Origin: Anodontia alba
Lineage: Eukaryota > Mollusca > Bivalvia > Lucinida > Lucinidae
Length of the DNA: 64,000 nt
Reading direction: 5' to 3'
Assembly (NCBI GenBank): GCA_964016985.1
Contig: OZ024827.1
Location: forward strand, 22,275,275-22,339,274
Shown here: positions 23,311-34,430 of the stretch, piece by piece
How the letters are laid out: every line of letters begins with the position of its first letter
Position numbering within the stretch: the stretch's first letter is position 1
Position numbers and translations under genes: made by a program
Notes under the pieces: generated by a model
What the model was told of the DNA's origin: nothing
The model's database searches: none
Seen by the model: only the letters and a program-made list of their open reading frames with translations

Positions 23311-23329
23311 GTCTACCCCTTGCAATCGT

Positions 23330-23935
23330 TGGCCTTTCATTGTGATTGTAGACCCCTTGTAAGGCTTTCCAGGTGCTGTCCTTATCATTTTTTATGCTAA
23401 TTGATAGCTATCACATGAATCAGATACTTTCTCCCACCGTTTTTGGTCTTCTCTTCTGTTGGAGCACCCTCTGCCATGCCATCAGCAAAGAGGAACTAGT
23501 CTAGCACACCTGTCTGCACCTTGGATTTAGACTGTAGCCTTCCAGCAATGTACAATAAAGAGATGCCCGGATGATTATCACAGACTTGAGATTTTCCTGT
23601 CCGTTTGAATAGGTGGATACATGTAACTGACGCGCCCTTAATTCTTGAAGGATGGCTTCTTTTCTCCACTTAATGTGAAATAATAGTCAGATTTTCTGCA
23701 ACTGAAGGGCTCCTGCTTTGCAGGTATTGCATCTGATCCTCGAGATCCTCTGTAAGGCGTGTGTCACTCAGAGCTGCAATCTCGACTTCGTATCTGTCAA
23801 GTTCTCTACCAAGTAGACCTGTTCTTCGCTGAGGTCTGTCAGAACCAGCACTATCCATTGGAATGTGGACATTCCAAGCTCCGATTGTAAAGGTATCACA
23901 TCTTCTTTTTTCTTGTTCGACAGCCAAGTTTGATC
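23330..23935 (-). pseudogene. Degenerate RTE-type LINE fragment
   Basis: At 23670-23927 the minus strand reads FTIGAWNV, then DSAGSDRPQRRTGLLGRELD and VEIAALSDTRL, the N-terminal part of the APE endonuclease of RTE-type retrotransposons. Closer to 23440-23560 the same strand shows RLQSKSKVQTGVLD, a stop, then FLFADGMAEGAPTEEK. This matches the RT active-site region, where FADD would be expected and the second catalytic Asp is replaced by Gly. The RT segment between the two pieces is missing, so this is an internally deleted, dead copy. Confidence 0.8.
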
Positions 23936-24222
23936 ACCGTTGACTGCGTTTAACCATTCAGGGGTTTGAAGAAGACAGTTGTTTAGGGCCTCTTTTCTAT
24001 CCCCTTCCTCATGCTAAAAAGCATTTAATGCACAAGCAAATACTGAATGTTCAAATCAGCTTGCAAGCCCGTATAATCTTATCAACGCCTTCATTGTTCG
24101 TTTATGAACGGATATACTTTAACCCTTAAAACGCCAAGAAAACCTAATTCTGAAAATGTCGTCTGTTTATGTCGTCTGCTGCATATTCTTGCAAACTTTT
24201 CTAACCTATTTGTTGCATACAG

Positions 24223-24270
24223 GCAAACAGTGTGGACCCAGATCAGTCTAATCTGGGTCCACACTGTTTA
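24223..24270. repeat. Family C hairpin, minimal form
   Basis: GCAAACAGTGTGGACCCAGA and its complement enclose only TCAGTCTAATC. A very compact snap-back. Confidence 0.8.
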
Positions 24271-24784
24271 CAAAAATGACTTTCAACATCACAAGCAGAT
24301 GACAAAGCTGACGACAATTGTTGTGATTGGCGGTATAAGGGTTAAAGATCTCCACAGTTTTGACAAGGGAAACAACTGACTTGCTCGTACTGTTTGCTTT
24401 CCTTTACACCAATCCCCATCTGAATAGGCACCTCCTCTAAAAAGAATGAATTTAGGAACAAATTCCCTCTTTTAACCCTTAATACGCCAAGAAAACCTGC
24501 ATCTGAAAATGTCGTCTGTTTATGTCGTCTGCTGAATATTCTTGCATTTTTCTCGAGCCTATTTTGCATACAGGCGAACAGTGTTGAACCTGGTCAGACT
24601 GCTCCTAGAGGAGTAGTCTGATATGGGTCTACAATGTTGGCAAAAAATGACACAGATGACAAAGCAGACGACAATTGTTGTAATTGACAGTTTAAGGGTT
24701 ACAAGTAGATCCCTTTTTCAGAAAGGAACAGCACATTTTGACAGTTGTTAATTCCCCGTAACGCCGAGCACGACGACAGTTCTA

Positions 24785-24905
24785 TATATTTTCTTATTTT
24801 TCCAGGAAACAGGATTTGACATTTCATATAAATTGTCTCCAGTGAAGATAATTCGCATGAACTGTCAAATCCTGTTTTCTGGGGAAAATATTAAAAAAAT
24901 CAATT
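24785..24905. repeat. Hairpin repeat TTTCCAGGAAACAGGATTTGAC
   Basis: TTTCCAGGAAACAGGATTTG on the left is mirrored by CAAATCCTGTTTTCTGGGGA on the right. Related palindromes lie at 35455-35590, 51330-51440 and 56720-56860. Confidence 0.65.
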
Positions 24906-24949
24906 TGTCATCTGCTGAATTAGCCCAGAGAGCGATAAAGGTTAATGTT

Positions 24950-25123
24950 TGTTTGTTTGTGTTTGTGTTGAGGTTTACGACCCAGTCAACCCAATGGGGC
25001 CATGTCGAGCGCGGTCAGTTTACCTAACCACGCTTTTACTGGACAGGCGGCGTAGTCCTCTAAGTGGTTAACCAGTATTGTGCACATTCTTTCGCCAGAA
25101 ACTGACAACTGCCCTTCTAAAGG
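24950..25123 (-). mobile_element. SINE-like repeat (3' part)
   Basis: On the minus strand it contains GGGCAGTTGTCAGTTTCTGG and AAGAATGTGCACAATACTGG, shared with the tRNA-headed repeat at 59014-59222. This copy lacks the tRNA-like head but extends further at the 3' side and ends in a GTTT-rich tail. Confidence 0.65.
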
Positions 25124-25135
25124 TTAATGTCGACT

Positions 25136-25239
25136 CTCGTTATCTCGAAGCCCAAACGAATCTCTGAAATACTTCGAGATAGAAGCTATTTCTCCCCTTT
25201 TCCACAATATTTTGTAACCTGTTGTTAGATTTCCATGTT
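25136..25239 (+). repeat. 104-bp target duplication of the LINE, left copy
   Basis: Matches 27894-27997 over 104 bp with a single difference (C to T). Begins CTCGTTATCTCGAAGCCC and ends TTAGATTTCCATGTT. Confidence 0.9.
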
Positions 25240-25446
25240 GGTTTAAACATATTTATTTCAAAAAATTCTACATATATTCATACAATATTGAGAATAAGTT
25301 ATGGGATTCAGAAAGAAGCCAAAAGGCTTGTACGAATCTGTTTCCCAATATAACATAAAATTACAATCAACCGGTGACATTTACAAAGAAATAACTCTGA
25401 GTGGTGCTTCCAAACTTAAGTTCAAACCAATATACATGTACATATA

Positions 25447-25448
<2 letters not shown>

Positions 25449-25485
<37 letters not shown>
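25449..25485. repeat. (AG)n microsatellite
   Basis: About 18 AG dinucleotides within the 3' UTR of the LINE. Confidence 0.97.
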
Positions 25486-25489
<4 letters not shown>

Positions 25490-25495
25490 AAACGT

Positions 25496-26254
25496 TTACT
25501 TTCCAATATAAACTTCTGCATAGCCATAAAAAACATCAGAATTACAACTATGATTTAAATGATCGTCTCCAAATAGTAAACAATCTAAACTAGGCGTACA
25601 ATATTTTGATATCTCGTTTAACATTTCCTGACGTAGTTGACTATATCTCTGGCATTCGAAAAGGTAGTGCTTTGTGGTTTCAGTTGAACCACATTGACAG
25701 TATGGGTCGTTTATTATATTTTTAGAAAACAAGTGATGGTTCAAAGAACTACAAGAAGTTCTAAGACGTGTGTGTTGTATTTGAGCAAATCGAAAACCAA
25801 CTGTAAAATATCGAGGTGGTTTCTGTATGTTCTTATTCATTTGATACTTGAAACTCGTAAGAGTAAGTGCGTCTCTCGTTTCAGGGGACAGATCATTCCA
25901 TAATCTTATGGTAGAAGGAAGAAACGATTTATAGTATAACTGCGTTCTCGCTAGTGGTGGCCGTATATTAGAAGCGTCCCTTTAACCGTAATGAGTAGTA
26001 TTTTCAATAGGTTATGGAACTAACGAAGATAGATACTCTGGAGAAATATTATTACTCATTTTGTAAAACAAACACAATTTATGTTTAGAACGTCTGACCT
26101 CAAGGGTTTCCCATCCCGTTTCCTTATACAACATGTCCAAGGATACAAGTTTGGTAGTTCCAGTTACTATACGAGATGTTTCCGGTTGTATCTTCTCAAG
26201 TGCATTAACTTCATATAATGTGCAGTTGTCCCAAACGACATCCGCATACTCCAA
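25496..26254 (-). pseudogene. LINE ORF2 C-terminal region, frame-disrupted
   Basis: Continues the RT ORF after stops and frame changes. An upper segment (26012-26254) has MEYADVVWDNCT and LEKIQPETSRIVTG, typical of the region after the LINE thumb domain. A lower segment (25496-25840) reads FAQIQHTRLRTSCSSLNHHL and DPYCQCGSTETTKHYLFEC, a CxC...H...C putative zinc-binding motif near the end of CR1/Jockey polyproteins. The separate frames show that the element is inactive. Confidence 0.75.
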
Positions 26255-26286
26255 AAGTGGTCGTATGAAAGATACGTATATAATTT

Positions 26287-27483
26287 CTAATGACTATCTA
26301 AAAGAAATTTAAGCTTGCGCATAAAGTTAACCCTTAACCAAGCTTTACTAGTAATGCTATTAATATGATCATGCCAAGTTCCATCACTAGAAAGAAATAT
26401 ACCTAAATGTTTGTGATAAGAAACCTCTTTAATTGGTTCGTTATTCATTAAGAGTTGGGGGTGTAAAGGCCTATTTGTTTTCCTTGAAATTAGAAGAGCT
26501 TCTGACTTATTTGCATTAAATTTTACCAACCAGCTTTCAGCCCATTGGTACATATGTTCTAAATCTGAATTTAAACATCTAGCAGCTTCAGTTGGATTAT
26601 CCACAATAAGATATAGACTGGTATCGTCTGCAAATAGTCGAACAGTTAAATTAACATTTAGAACTATATCATTAATGTAAATTAAGAACATTAAAGGTCC
26701 TAAAATGGAACCTTGCGGGACACCTGCCTTGATGGGTAACCAGCTAGAGCTTCCACCTGGAATGAGTACTCTCTGCTTTCTATCTGAAAGATAACTGGAT
26801 AACCATTGAAGAAGGGTTGAATTTATACCGGCTTGTTTCAACTTAAAAAGTAGACCTTTATGCCATACACGATCAAAAGCTTTGCTTATGTCTAAAAAGA
26901 CTGCTCTAACTTCTTTGCCTTCGTCTAAAGCCTTACAAAAGGTATTGTAAATATCGACCAATTGATTTACGGTCGAGTCTCCAGGTACAAATCCTGATTG
27001 GAAGCATGTTATGACTTGATTATCCTTAAAAAAACTGAACATATGCTTATGAATTGTCTTTTCCATAACCTTACCTATTGTGCTTAAGAGAGATACTGGT
27101 CTGTAATTACTTACGATAGATGGATCATCTTTCTTATAAAGAGGTGAAACATTTGCCTCTTTCCATATATTTGGACACACACGTTTTGACATCGAATAGT
27201 TAAAAAGATCACATAGGGGATCTGACAAATGTACAGCGGCTTCTTTGAGAATTCTATTGTTTACATTTTCTGGACCTGAGGCTTTTCCAAGTTTAAGGGT
27301 ATTTAAGATATCTTTGACTTCAGTCGGAGTGAAAACTATAGAATCTAAAGAAGGACCTCCACTATCTACAGAATCGGGAAGAGTTGCTAAATGATCATCT
27401 AATACAGATTGTTCCGCAAAAAAGTTATTTATAAGGTTTGCCTTTTCATTTGTATCGGATATGTATGCATTTTTGTGAAACAA
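26287..27483 (-). pseudogene. LINE reverse transcriptase
   Basis: A 398-codon open stretch. RT motifs in order are GPENVNNRILKEA, LYKKDDPSIVSNYRPVSLLS, a FDRVWHKGLL block with FLDISKAFD, GVPQGSILGPLMFLIYINDI and the catalytic LFADDTSLY, followed by HKHLGIFLSSDGTWHDHI. The key Asp residues are kept. It belongs to the Jockey/CR1 group of non-LTR retrotransposons, which copy their RNA onto nicked DNA by target-primed reverse transcription. The ORF is separated by a frameshift from the endonuclease remnant at 27512-27913 and from the C-terminal pieces, so no full polyprotein can be made. Confidence 0.9.
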
Positions 27484-27511
27484 GGGCGGGATAGCTGAAG
27501 TTCGGGAAGGT

Positions 27512-27893
27512 TTAATAAATGACTTCAGTGTCCTCCAATAATCTTGTAAAGACAGATAACAAAGCGCTGGTTTTCTGCTTTTTGTACCTTTTGTATAATC
27601 TATTTCTTTGTCTCATTAATTTTCGAATATTGTTATCTAGCCATGGCAAGTCACAAGGTCTTATAGTAACATTCTTCGTCGGTATACATTCTTCAGCTAT
27701 GTTAAGTAAATTATCGGTAAATGTTCTTGCATATAAATTGACATCATTATCACGGATACTTTTCCAATCAAAATCATATACTTTCTGGCGAAATGAGTCG
27801 TAATTACCCTGCTCATACATCCATATTTTCCGCCGAAATGGTTTTACAACATGTCTTTTAAATTTAAAAATACAAAATACTGGGCAATGGTAT
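27512..27893 (-). pseudogene. LINE endonuclease-RT linker remnant
   Basis: From HCPVFCIFKFKRHVVKPFRR to LPWLDNNIRKLMRQRNRLYK, the linker between APE endonuclease and RT in CR1/Jockey LINEs (the PWxxxxIxxLMRxRxRLYxxYK pattern). The first 20 or so codons of the open frame (27894-27913) belong to the flanking Family A element, so this is the exact 5' truncation point. Confidence 0.8.
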
Positions 27894-27997
27894 CTCGTTA
27901 TCTCGAAGCCCAAACGAATTTCTGAAATACTTCGAGATAGAAGCTATTTCTCCCCTTTTCCACAATATTTTGTAACCTGTTGTTAGATTTCCATGTT
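27894..27997 (+). repeat. 104-bp target duplication of the LINE, right copy
   Basis: See 25136-25239. Sequence beyond 27997 continues the uninterrupted Family A element. Confidence 0.9.
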
Positions 27998-28356
27998 AAA
28001 ACAAGGACCAGATTTTCACTTCGAGATAAGCGGATATTTGAGATAAGCGAAGTCGAGATAACGAGAGTCGACTGTATAAACTACCTGTAAAATGTCTATA
28101 TAGTGATCTTATTGTGTGATTGCGCATGCTGAAGTTAGCCTTCGCTTTTCACATCAACCAACTTTTTTGTGTGACCATCCTTGTATAAATCTCATACAGG
28201 ATAGGCGGTCATCATGCACAAAAAATCAACTCAACGAAAGTGGAGCAATTTAACCCTTGTCATGCTGAATTACTTAAGATGCCACGCCCACTTCTAATTT
28301 CCATCCAATCAGATTACTTGATCTGGGTTTTTGATAGAAATTTACATATTTAATGA

Positions 28357-28423
28357 CAAACAGTGCAGATCCAGATCAGTTGGCTTCTTCAGAAGCCAAC
28401 TGATCTGGATCTACACTGTTTGC
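28357..28423. repeat. Family C hairpin, near-perfect
   Basis: CAAACAGTGCAGATCCAGAT, CAGTTGGCTTC, TTC, GAAGCCAACTG and the complementary arm give a 67-bp snap-back. Confidence 0.85.
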
Positions 28424-28747
28424 TAAGACAGGGTATGTCGTGTTCACAAGAGAAGAGTTAACCGTAAACGTTTCCGACTGCCAAGAACGATTATTTGGCA
28501 ATCAAAAACGATTAATCCACGTTCATCAACTATCATTCTGGCTGTCGAAAATACAGGAGTCTTGATAAAATTATCCGCGTACGTCGACTCTCTCGTGCGT
28601 TCGCGACTGCCGTCAGACCGGTGTGAATCTATAGTCACATAAAGATAAATGTTTCTTCTTAGTAACTCGCCAATGTTATGACAGAAGTTACGGGTAAAAC
28701 GCGAAATGTAGAGAATACGTGAGTTTATACATTTTGCGCTGATTCTA

Positions 28748-30085
28748 CGAGGGATGTTCGAAATGAGTTGCTTATTTCTATCTGGAGACTTCAAATTTCA
28801 AGTTAGCCCAAAAGTACTTATTTCATGCCCTCGAAGTACTCCCCGTGGCTAGAAATGCAAAGTTTCAGCCGATGTATCCACTTCTTGAAGGCGTCACGGT
28901 ACGCTGATTTGGGCACAGTAATAAGGTACTGATGAATGGCAGATCCAAGTGCCTGTCGGGATTGGTATTTCCGCCCAGCAAGGAATGCTTTCAATTTCGA
29001 AAATAAAAAGAAATCACATGGGGCAAGGTCTGGGGAATACGGGGGTGAGGCAAAACAGTTACTTTTTCTTTCTTCAAAAACGCCGTAATTATTGCGGAGG
29101 TATGAGCTGGGGCATTGTCATGTAGAAGACGGACATGTTTAAAACCAGTGGCAGGGCGTCGTTTCTGATAATACTTTTTCAGTTTCTTCAGTACTACGTC
29201 TTTGTAGTACTTTCCGGTGATGCTTTTGCCCTTTTTCACTGGCACTTTTATTGCGACTCCTTCACCAGAGAAGAAGATTGCATACAAAACCTTCTTTGTA
29301 CTCAAAGAACGTTTGGCAATTATTGGGCGTATGCTGTGTTTAGTGGCCCAGATCTTATTGCTAACCTTTCTGACGGGTTCAAAATAATGGACCCAGGTTT
29401 CATCACTTGTGACGACATTGGCAAACTGCTTTTTGTCATATTTGGGAAACATTTGAAGCAGCTTTTTGGCCACTTTAACCCGTTGCCTCTTTTGCTCGTC
29501 AGTAAACAGATGTGCCACCCATCTAGCAGAAATCTTTCTGACTTTCAAATGCTTCTTCAAAATAAGGTGAACCGTTGACAGTGATATGCCTACCTTTCGT
29601 GCAATATCACGAACTGTAAATCTGGCATCTCCTTCAATGATTTCTTTTATTTTGGAAACGATTTCTTTACGAGATGCAGATTTTGGCCTACCTGATTTCG
29701 ATGCATTTTTGATGGACTCTACACCAGACTCAAATTTCTTTTTCCACCGCCGAACTGTGTCATAAGACACACAAGAAGGTCCAAAAGCAGTAGAAATTTC
29801 AGTCATCAGCTTCTTCAAAGAACAACCAAGTTTTGAGCGAGCTTTGATGTAAGCCCGTATTTCATCTTTTTTGTCGACGCTTCTACCAACCATTTTTACT
29901 GCAGTGGTCAATGACTGCGTGTATTCAAATGGCAAATTTTATGTCTTACACTTAGTCTAACATGTACATTTATACACCATTGTGTAGATAATGAATAGCC
30001 TATTCAGGTGTGTATTGGTTTTTATCGTGCCTCACGTGAATATCGAGCTAGAGGACAATAAGCAATTCATTTCGAACATCCCTCG
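28748..30085 (-). mobile_element. Mariner element, nearly complete
   Basis: Terminal inverted repeats of 29 bp, beginning CGAGGGATGTTCGAAATGAG, match at 28 of 29 positions. TA lies at 28746-28747 and 30086-30087. Length 1338 bp, as expected for mariners. A lone end of a related element (CGAGGGATGTTCGAAAA) occurs at 51276-51292. Confidence 0.95.
28818..29893 (-). pseudogene. Mariner transposase with one frameshift
   Basis: The ATG at 29893 starts MVGRSVDKKDEIRAY; codons upstream have no ATG. The N-terminal helix-turn-helix (residues 10-55, ending TVRRWKKKFESG) is followed by the TVRDIARKVGISLSTVHLIL helix-turn-helix, a WVAHLFT variant of the WVPHEL motif, then D164 in VTSDETWVHYFEP and D259 in LLHDNAPAH. 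At the G-run 29041-29045 (C-run on the coding strand) one base is missing; after it the other frame continues with YSPDLAPCDFFLF, giving the third Asp with DD34D spacing, down to a stop at 28818-28820. The single homopolymer change is the only defect seen, so a sequencing or assembly error is possible. Confidence 0.92.
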
Positions 30086-30117
30086 TACATCTTGTGTTGG
30101 TGTATAGGAGAGCAATG

Positions 30118-30240
30118 ACCCAGCGAGCACATGACGTTTATACAAGGTCACATTAACGTCCACCAACTCATGACGTTGCATTGACGTTAATGCAATGACG
30201 TTGCATTGACATTAATGCAACGTTTAGACATCCTATACCA
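30118..30240. repeat. Family G CAACGT-rich repeat, copy 1
   Basis: CCCAGCGAGCACATGACGTT followed by repeated ATTGACGTTAATGCAA and CATGACGTTGCA. Interlaced short inverted repeats. Confidence 0.65.
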
Positions 30241-30629
30241 ACTCTGGAGGAAGTCACAAAAGTAACAAAAGTTATCTCCCTCTTTAAAAATGGCGGAAAA
30301 TCTACCAAGTGTAGCCGTTCACTTTGTTTTAAACAATATTCAGTCAATGGTCAATGACAATATACAAGAGAATACAAAACAATGGAAACAGGACATGATA
30401 GTAATCGATGAAGCTGATTTTAGTTATTATAGATTTTTTTTTACAATACACAGGAATTGAGAAACCCGACAATTAAAAAGCATGTTAAAAACTGCAAAAA
30501 TCTGAAAAATTCCCTTAATAATGAAGACCCCTAAATACCACTAGACGCCGAATCGCCCACTCAGGCAGCCGCACCAATTCGTGTCCAACTGACACCGATT
30601 CTGTGCTTTACCACAGGCCAAATGTACAC

Positions 30630-30765
30630 TAATTAGAAAAAAAAAAAAACAAACAAAAAAAAAAAACAAAAAAAAACAACAACAACAAAAAAACAAACAA
30701 ACAAAAAAAACAACAACCCCCCCCCCCCCAAAAAACAAAAACAAAAACAAAAAAGAACTGCTTTA
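30630..30765. repeat. AAAAC / poly-C low-complexity tract
   Basis: A-rich runs with AAC steps and a C-run near 30716-30729. ORFs across it are artefacts. Confidence 0.9.
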
Positions 30766-31332
30766 TCAGAGCAAAAACCAGGTGCTGCGATTAGATAACA
30801 CAGGGTTTTCTTTTTAAACCTGTTTTTTTTTGTTCTCTCTCTCTTTCTGACAAACTATGTTTTTCTGTATAAAACCTGGATTTTATCTTAAGATAAACTA
30901 GGGTTTTCTCCCTCCAACAAATAGTAAAAAGAGAAAACGCCAGATAATCTGAGAGAAACTAGGTTTTACAGAAAAAAAACGGCAACAACAACAACAACAA
31001 CAACAACAACAAAACAGTTTTTTTTTTCTGTTAAACCATTTTTTTTTCACGGAAACCGGGTTTTCTCCAGGGTTTTCCTTGCACACTGCCTTTTCCGTAG
31101 ATAAACCTGGTTTATCACAGAAGAAAGAGTTTTCTATGACAAAACTGTGCTTTTCTCCTGATGTCTCGTACATTTTTAAGAGGAACCTGGCAGAACAGAA
31201 CAAAAACCTAGTATATCAGAGAAAAATCAGGCTTTTCACAGAAAATTAATTGTTATGCCAGTTGTACTGGTTAGCAGAGAAACCCCTAGTTAATCTATAA
31301 AATCTACAATAGCTAGAGAAAAATACAATCTA

Positions 31333-31651
31333 CAGTTGACTCTCGTTATCTCGACCTCGCTTATCTCGAATAATCGCTTATTTCGAAGCGAAAATCTGGT
31401 CCCTGCTTAAACATGAAAATCTAATGACAGGTAACAAAATATTGTGGAAAAGAGGAGAAATTGCTCCTAAGGAGCAATTTCTCCTCTTTTCCACAATATT
31501 TTCATCTCCAACTTCAGGAGTCAAATTACATACACATTTGTTAAATGTGGTTGTACGATTTATTTTTTCCTAAATTCTGCAAATCTGATATGTCGAGGTA
31601 CGGATATCTCGAAGTATTTCAGAGAGTCCCTTGGAAATCGAGAGTCGATTG
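31333..31651 (-). mobile_element. Family A MITE, copy 4
   Basis: CAGTTGACTCTCG to CGAGAGTCGATTG, flanked by TA (31331-31332, 31652-31653). The central hairpin ATTGTGGAAAAGAGGAGAAA with its complement is almost perfect. Confidence 0.88.
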
Positions 31652-32285
31652 TAGTTTATCAGAAATGTTTTCCTTTTTCTGATAAACTAGGTTTTTCTTC
31701 TGTTAAACATTTTTTTTTTGGTATAAAACCTAGTTTTTCTAAAATAAATCTGTATTTATAACAAGAGGAACAACCCCCCCACCCCCCCTAAAAAAAAACA
31801 AACAAAAAAAAACAAAAAAAAAAAAAAAAAACAAAAAAAAAAAAAAACAAAAAAACAAACAAACAAAAAAAAACAACAAAAAAAAACAAAAACAAAAACA
31901 AACAAAAAAAAAACAAAAAAACAAACAAAAAAAAAAAAAAAAAAAAAAAAAAAACAAAAAAAAAAAAACAAAAAAAAAAACAGGTTTATCTGAGACTAGG
32001 AAAACATGCCTTTTCTTCTGTTAAATATTTTTTTTTTTTTGTATAAAACCTAGTTTTTCTAAGATAAATCTGTATTTATAACAAGAGGAACAAAAAAAAA
32101 AAAAAAAAAAAAAAAACAGGTTTACCTGAGACTAGGAAAACATGCCTTTTCTTCTGTTAACCCATGTTTTTCTTACTGAAACCTAGTTTATATCTTGATG
32201 TACCAGGGTTTTTCTTGCACATTGTCTTGTCTGTTTGTAAATACACCTGGTTTGCCACAGAGTTACAGGTTTTTTACGATAAACT

Positions 32286-32398
32286 ACTCAGCAGGCACAT
32301 GGCGTTTATACAACGTCGGCTCAACGTCGACGCAACGTCATGACGTTGCATCGACGTTGAGGAGACGTTGTATTAACGTCATGTACCTGTTGGGCAGG
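32286..32398. repeat. Family G CAACGT-rich repeat, copy 2
   Basis: CAGCAGGCACATGGCGTTTA, then CAACGTCGGCTCAACGTCGA and CATGACGTTGCATCGACGTT, closing with CATGTACCTGTTGGGC. Overall palindromic. Confidence 0.75.
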
Positions 32399-32814
32399 TA
32401 TTTCTCTTGAAAACATTTTTTTTTTTGAGAAAGCGGGTATATCAAAATATCAAAATAAAAATTCAGTATATCAGAGAAAATCATAGTGCAGATTATATTT
32501 CTGTTTCGTTTGGGATCATTGAGTCCATTCTGGTTTCTTTGAAAATCGAACACCGTTTAAGACGGTGCTCGGGGTGAGGGGTGAGGGGGCGTATGGAGCC
32601 ATGCAAACTACATAGCTGCATATGAGAGAATTAATAAAACCTATTTTCCGATTTTCATTCTTTAATATGTTCTTTGTTTCCAAAGGCAACCTTTTTGATT
32701 TTTATTTCTCAGTTTCTCAGAACACCTCTTTTTATTAATTCTACGAGAAGATATAATATTACAATTGTCCTTGGAAAATAAATTTGGAATAAAAACTGTG
32801 ATTCTCTAGTCAGG

Positions 32815-33056
32815 CCCCGAGGTTATATTTTTTTTTTCGTGCTCAACTCAGCTGAGCATGCAAATTTCCCTGCTAATAAATATGAAAATGCTAACTATTG
32901 TTGGCATTTTCAAATTTATTAGCAGAGAAATTTTCATACTCAGCTATGTTAAGCAAGAAAGAATTTGCAACTGTTAGTAATTTGAGATTTATTTGCAAGA
33001 CAAAATTCATGCTGAGCTGAGTTGAGCATAAAAAAAAAAAAAATATAACCTCGGGG
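32815..33056. mobile_element. Family K MITE
   Basis: A 242-bp element with ~45-bp terminal inverted repeats: CCCCGAGGTTATATTTTTTT and GCTCAACTCAGCTGAGCATG at the left, complements at the right. A second inner inverted repeat (CTAATAAATATGAAAATGC and its complement) is nested inside. Only copy seen. Confidence 0.8.
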
Positions 33057-33364
33057 TCGGATTTCTCAATTCCTGTGTCTTGCAAAAAGACAACGTAACC
33101 CTACAATCAGAAGGATATACTTTTGAGTTTTGTATATATAAAGCTTGGATATTGGCTTATAAAAAAGCATTGTATAGCAATGCGAAACTATTTGATTTGG
33201 GAACAATGCATGCATTTTGCATGATACTGGTTTAGAGATTTGCCAAGCAGCAGTAAGTTCTTTTATGCATGTGGTACACAGGTATATACAAACAGGAAGG
33301 TGAAGTTGGTTTGTTTTTGTTTTTCTCGTTTCGTTTTTCGCTTTTCTTTTTTTTTTTCGCTTTT

Positions 33365-34430
33365 CTTGGTTTTTCGACATTCGAACTGAGTCGGAATATC
33401 GAATTTTAATATTCAAAATCCCATTTCGACATTCCCACTAAAGCCGAATATTGTATTTTGACATTCGGAAACCTATTTCGACATTCGCATTGAGGTCGAA
33501 TATCGTGTTTTTGCTTTTCGTTTTTCGCTTTTAGCTTTTCGTCTTTCGCTTTTCGTTTTTCGACATTTGAAATGAGACGGAATATCGAATTTTTACAATC
33601 AAAATCCTATTTCTACATTCGAACTTAGGCCGAATATCGAGTTTTTGACATTCGAAATCCTATTCGGACATTCGAACTGAAGCCGAATATCGTATTTTAC
33701 ATTCGAAATCCTATACTGACATTCAAAGTGAAGTCAAATATCATATTTTGACATTCTAACTCCTATTCTGACATTCAAACTGAAGCTGAATATTGTATTT
33801 TGACATTCATAATCCTATTTTGACATTCGAACTGGGGCACGAATATCGAATTTTGACAATCGAAATCCTATCTTAACATTGAAATAAATCCCAAATAACG
33901 TACTTTTACATTCGAAATCCTACTTTGCCGTTTAAGCTGAGGCCGAATATCGTATTTTAACACTCGTAATCCTATTTTGACATTCGAACTGAGGCCGAAC
34001 ATCCTCTTTCGACATTCTAAATCCTATTCTGACATACAAAGCGAGGCCGAATATCGAATTTTGACAATCGAAATTTAAACATTCAAACTAAGCTCAAGCT
34101 TCTTATTTTGATTTTCGAAATCTTATTTTGACATTTGAACTTAGGCCGAGTATCCTATTTTGGCCATCGAAATCCTATTTTAAAATTCGAACTGAAACCA
34201 AATATCGTATTTTGAATATCGACTTTCTCAATTCGAGTGTCAGTTCGAATGTCAAAATAAAATTTTGAAGGTCAAAATAGGATATTCGACTTCAATTCGA
34301 GTGTCAAAATAGGGTTTCGAATGTCAAAATACGATATACGGCTTCAGTTTGAATGTCAAAATAGGATTTCGAATGTCAAAACACTCACGATATTTGACTT
34401 CAATTTGAATGTCAAAATTAAAATGTATGA
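33365..34430. repeat. Mirror-image tandem array of a ~52-bp unit
   Basis: From 33365 to about 34215 the unit is read as GACATTCGAACTGAGGCCGA, ATATCGTATTTTGACATTCG, AAATCCTATTTT. From about 34220 to 34430 the same unit runs as its complement, so the two halves form one large inverted repeat. Diverged, non-coding. Confidence 0.8.

Larger units (their letters stand above)
25240..27893 (-). mobile_element. 5'-truncated Jockey/CR1-type LINE
   Basis: A 2.65 kb minus-strand non-LTR retrotransposon. It starts in the last part of the APE endonuclease (HCPVFCIFKFKR, from the SDHxPV motif) and contains a near-complete reverse transcriptase and a C-terminal Cys/His motif. The 3' end is AATAAATATGTTTAAACC rather than a long poly-A. 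Both sides carry the same 104-bp segment of Family A. Confidence 0.88.
25129..28074 (+). mobile_element. Family A MITE, copy 3, split by a LINE
   Basis: The left arm is at 25129-25239 and the right arm at 27894-28074, ending TCGACTG followed by TA. A LINE (25240-27893) lies between. The left terminus is eroded (ATGTCGAC instead of CAGTCGAC). Confidence 0.85.
30775..32470. repeat. Degenerate array around AAACCTGGTTTTTCTGATAAAC
   Basis: Many diverged short units (AAACCTAGTTTTTCT, GATAAACCTGG, CAGAGAAAA) in both orientations with A-rich tracts (30980-31012 ACA repeat, 31788-31980, 32092-32116). It is interrupted by Family A copy 4 and Family G copy 2. A segment near 31985-32090 recurs at 32117-32165. 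Confidence 0.6.

Noticed and set aside
31739..31971. Poly-Phe/Cys ORFs
   Set aside because: They translate poly-A and AAC tracts; the same applies near 10954-11190 and 30541-30750.
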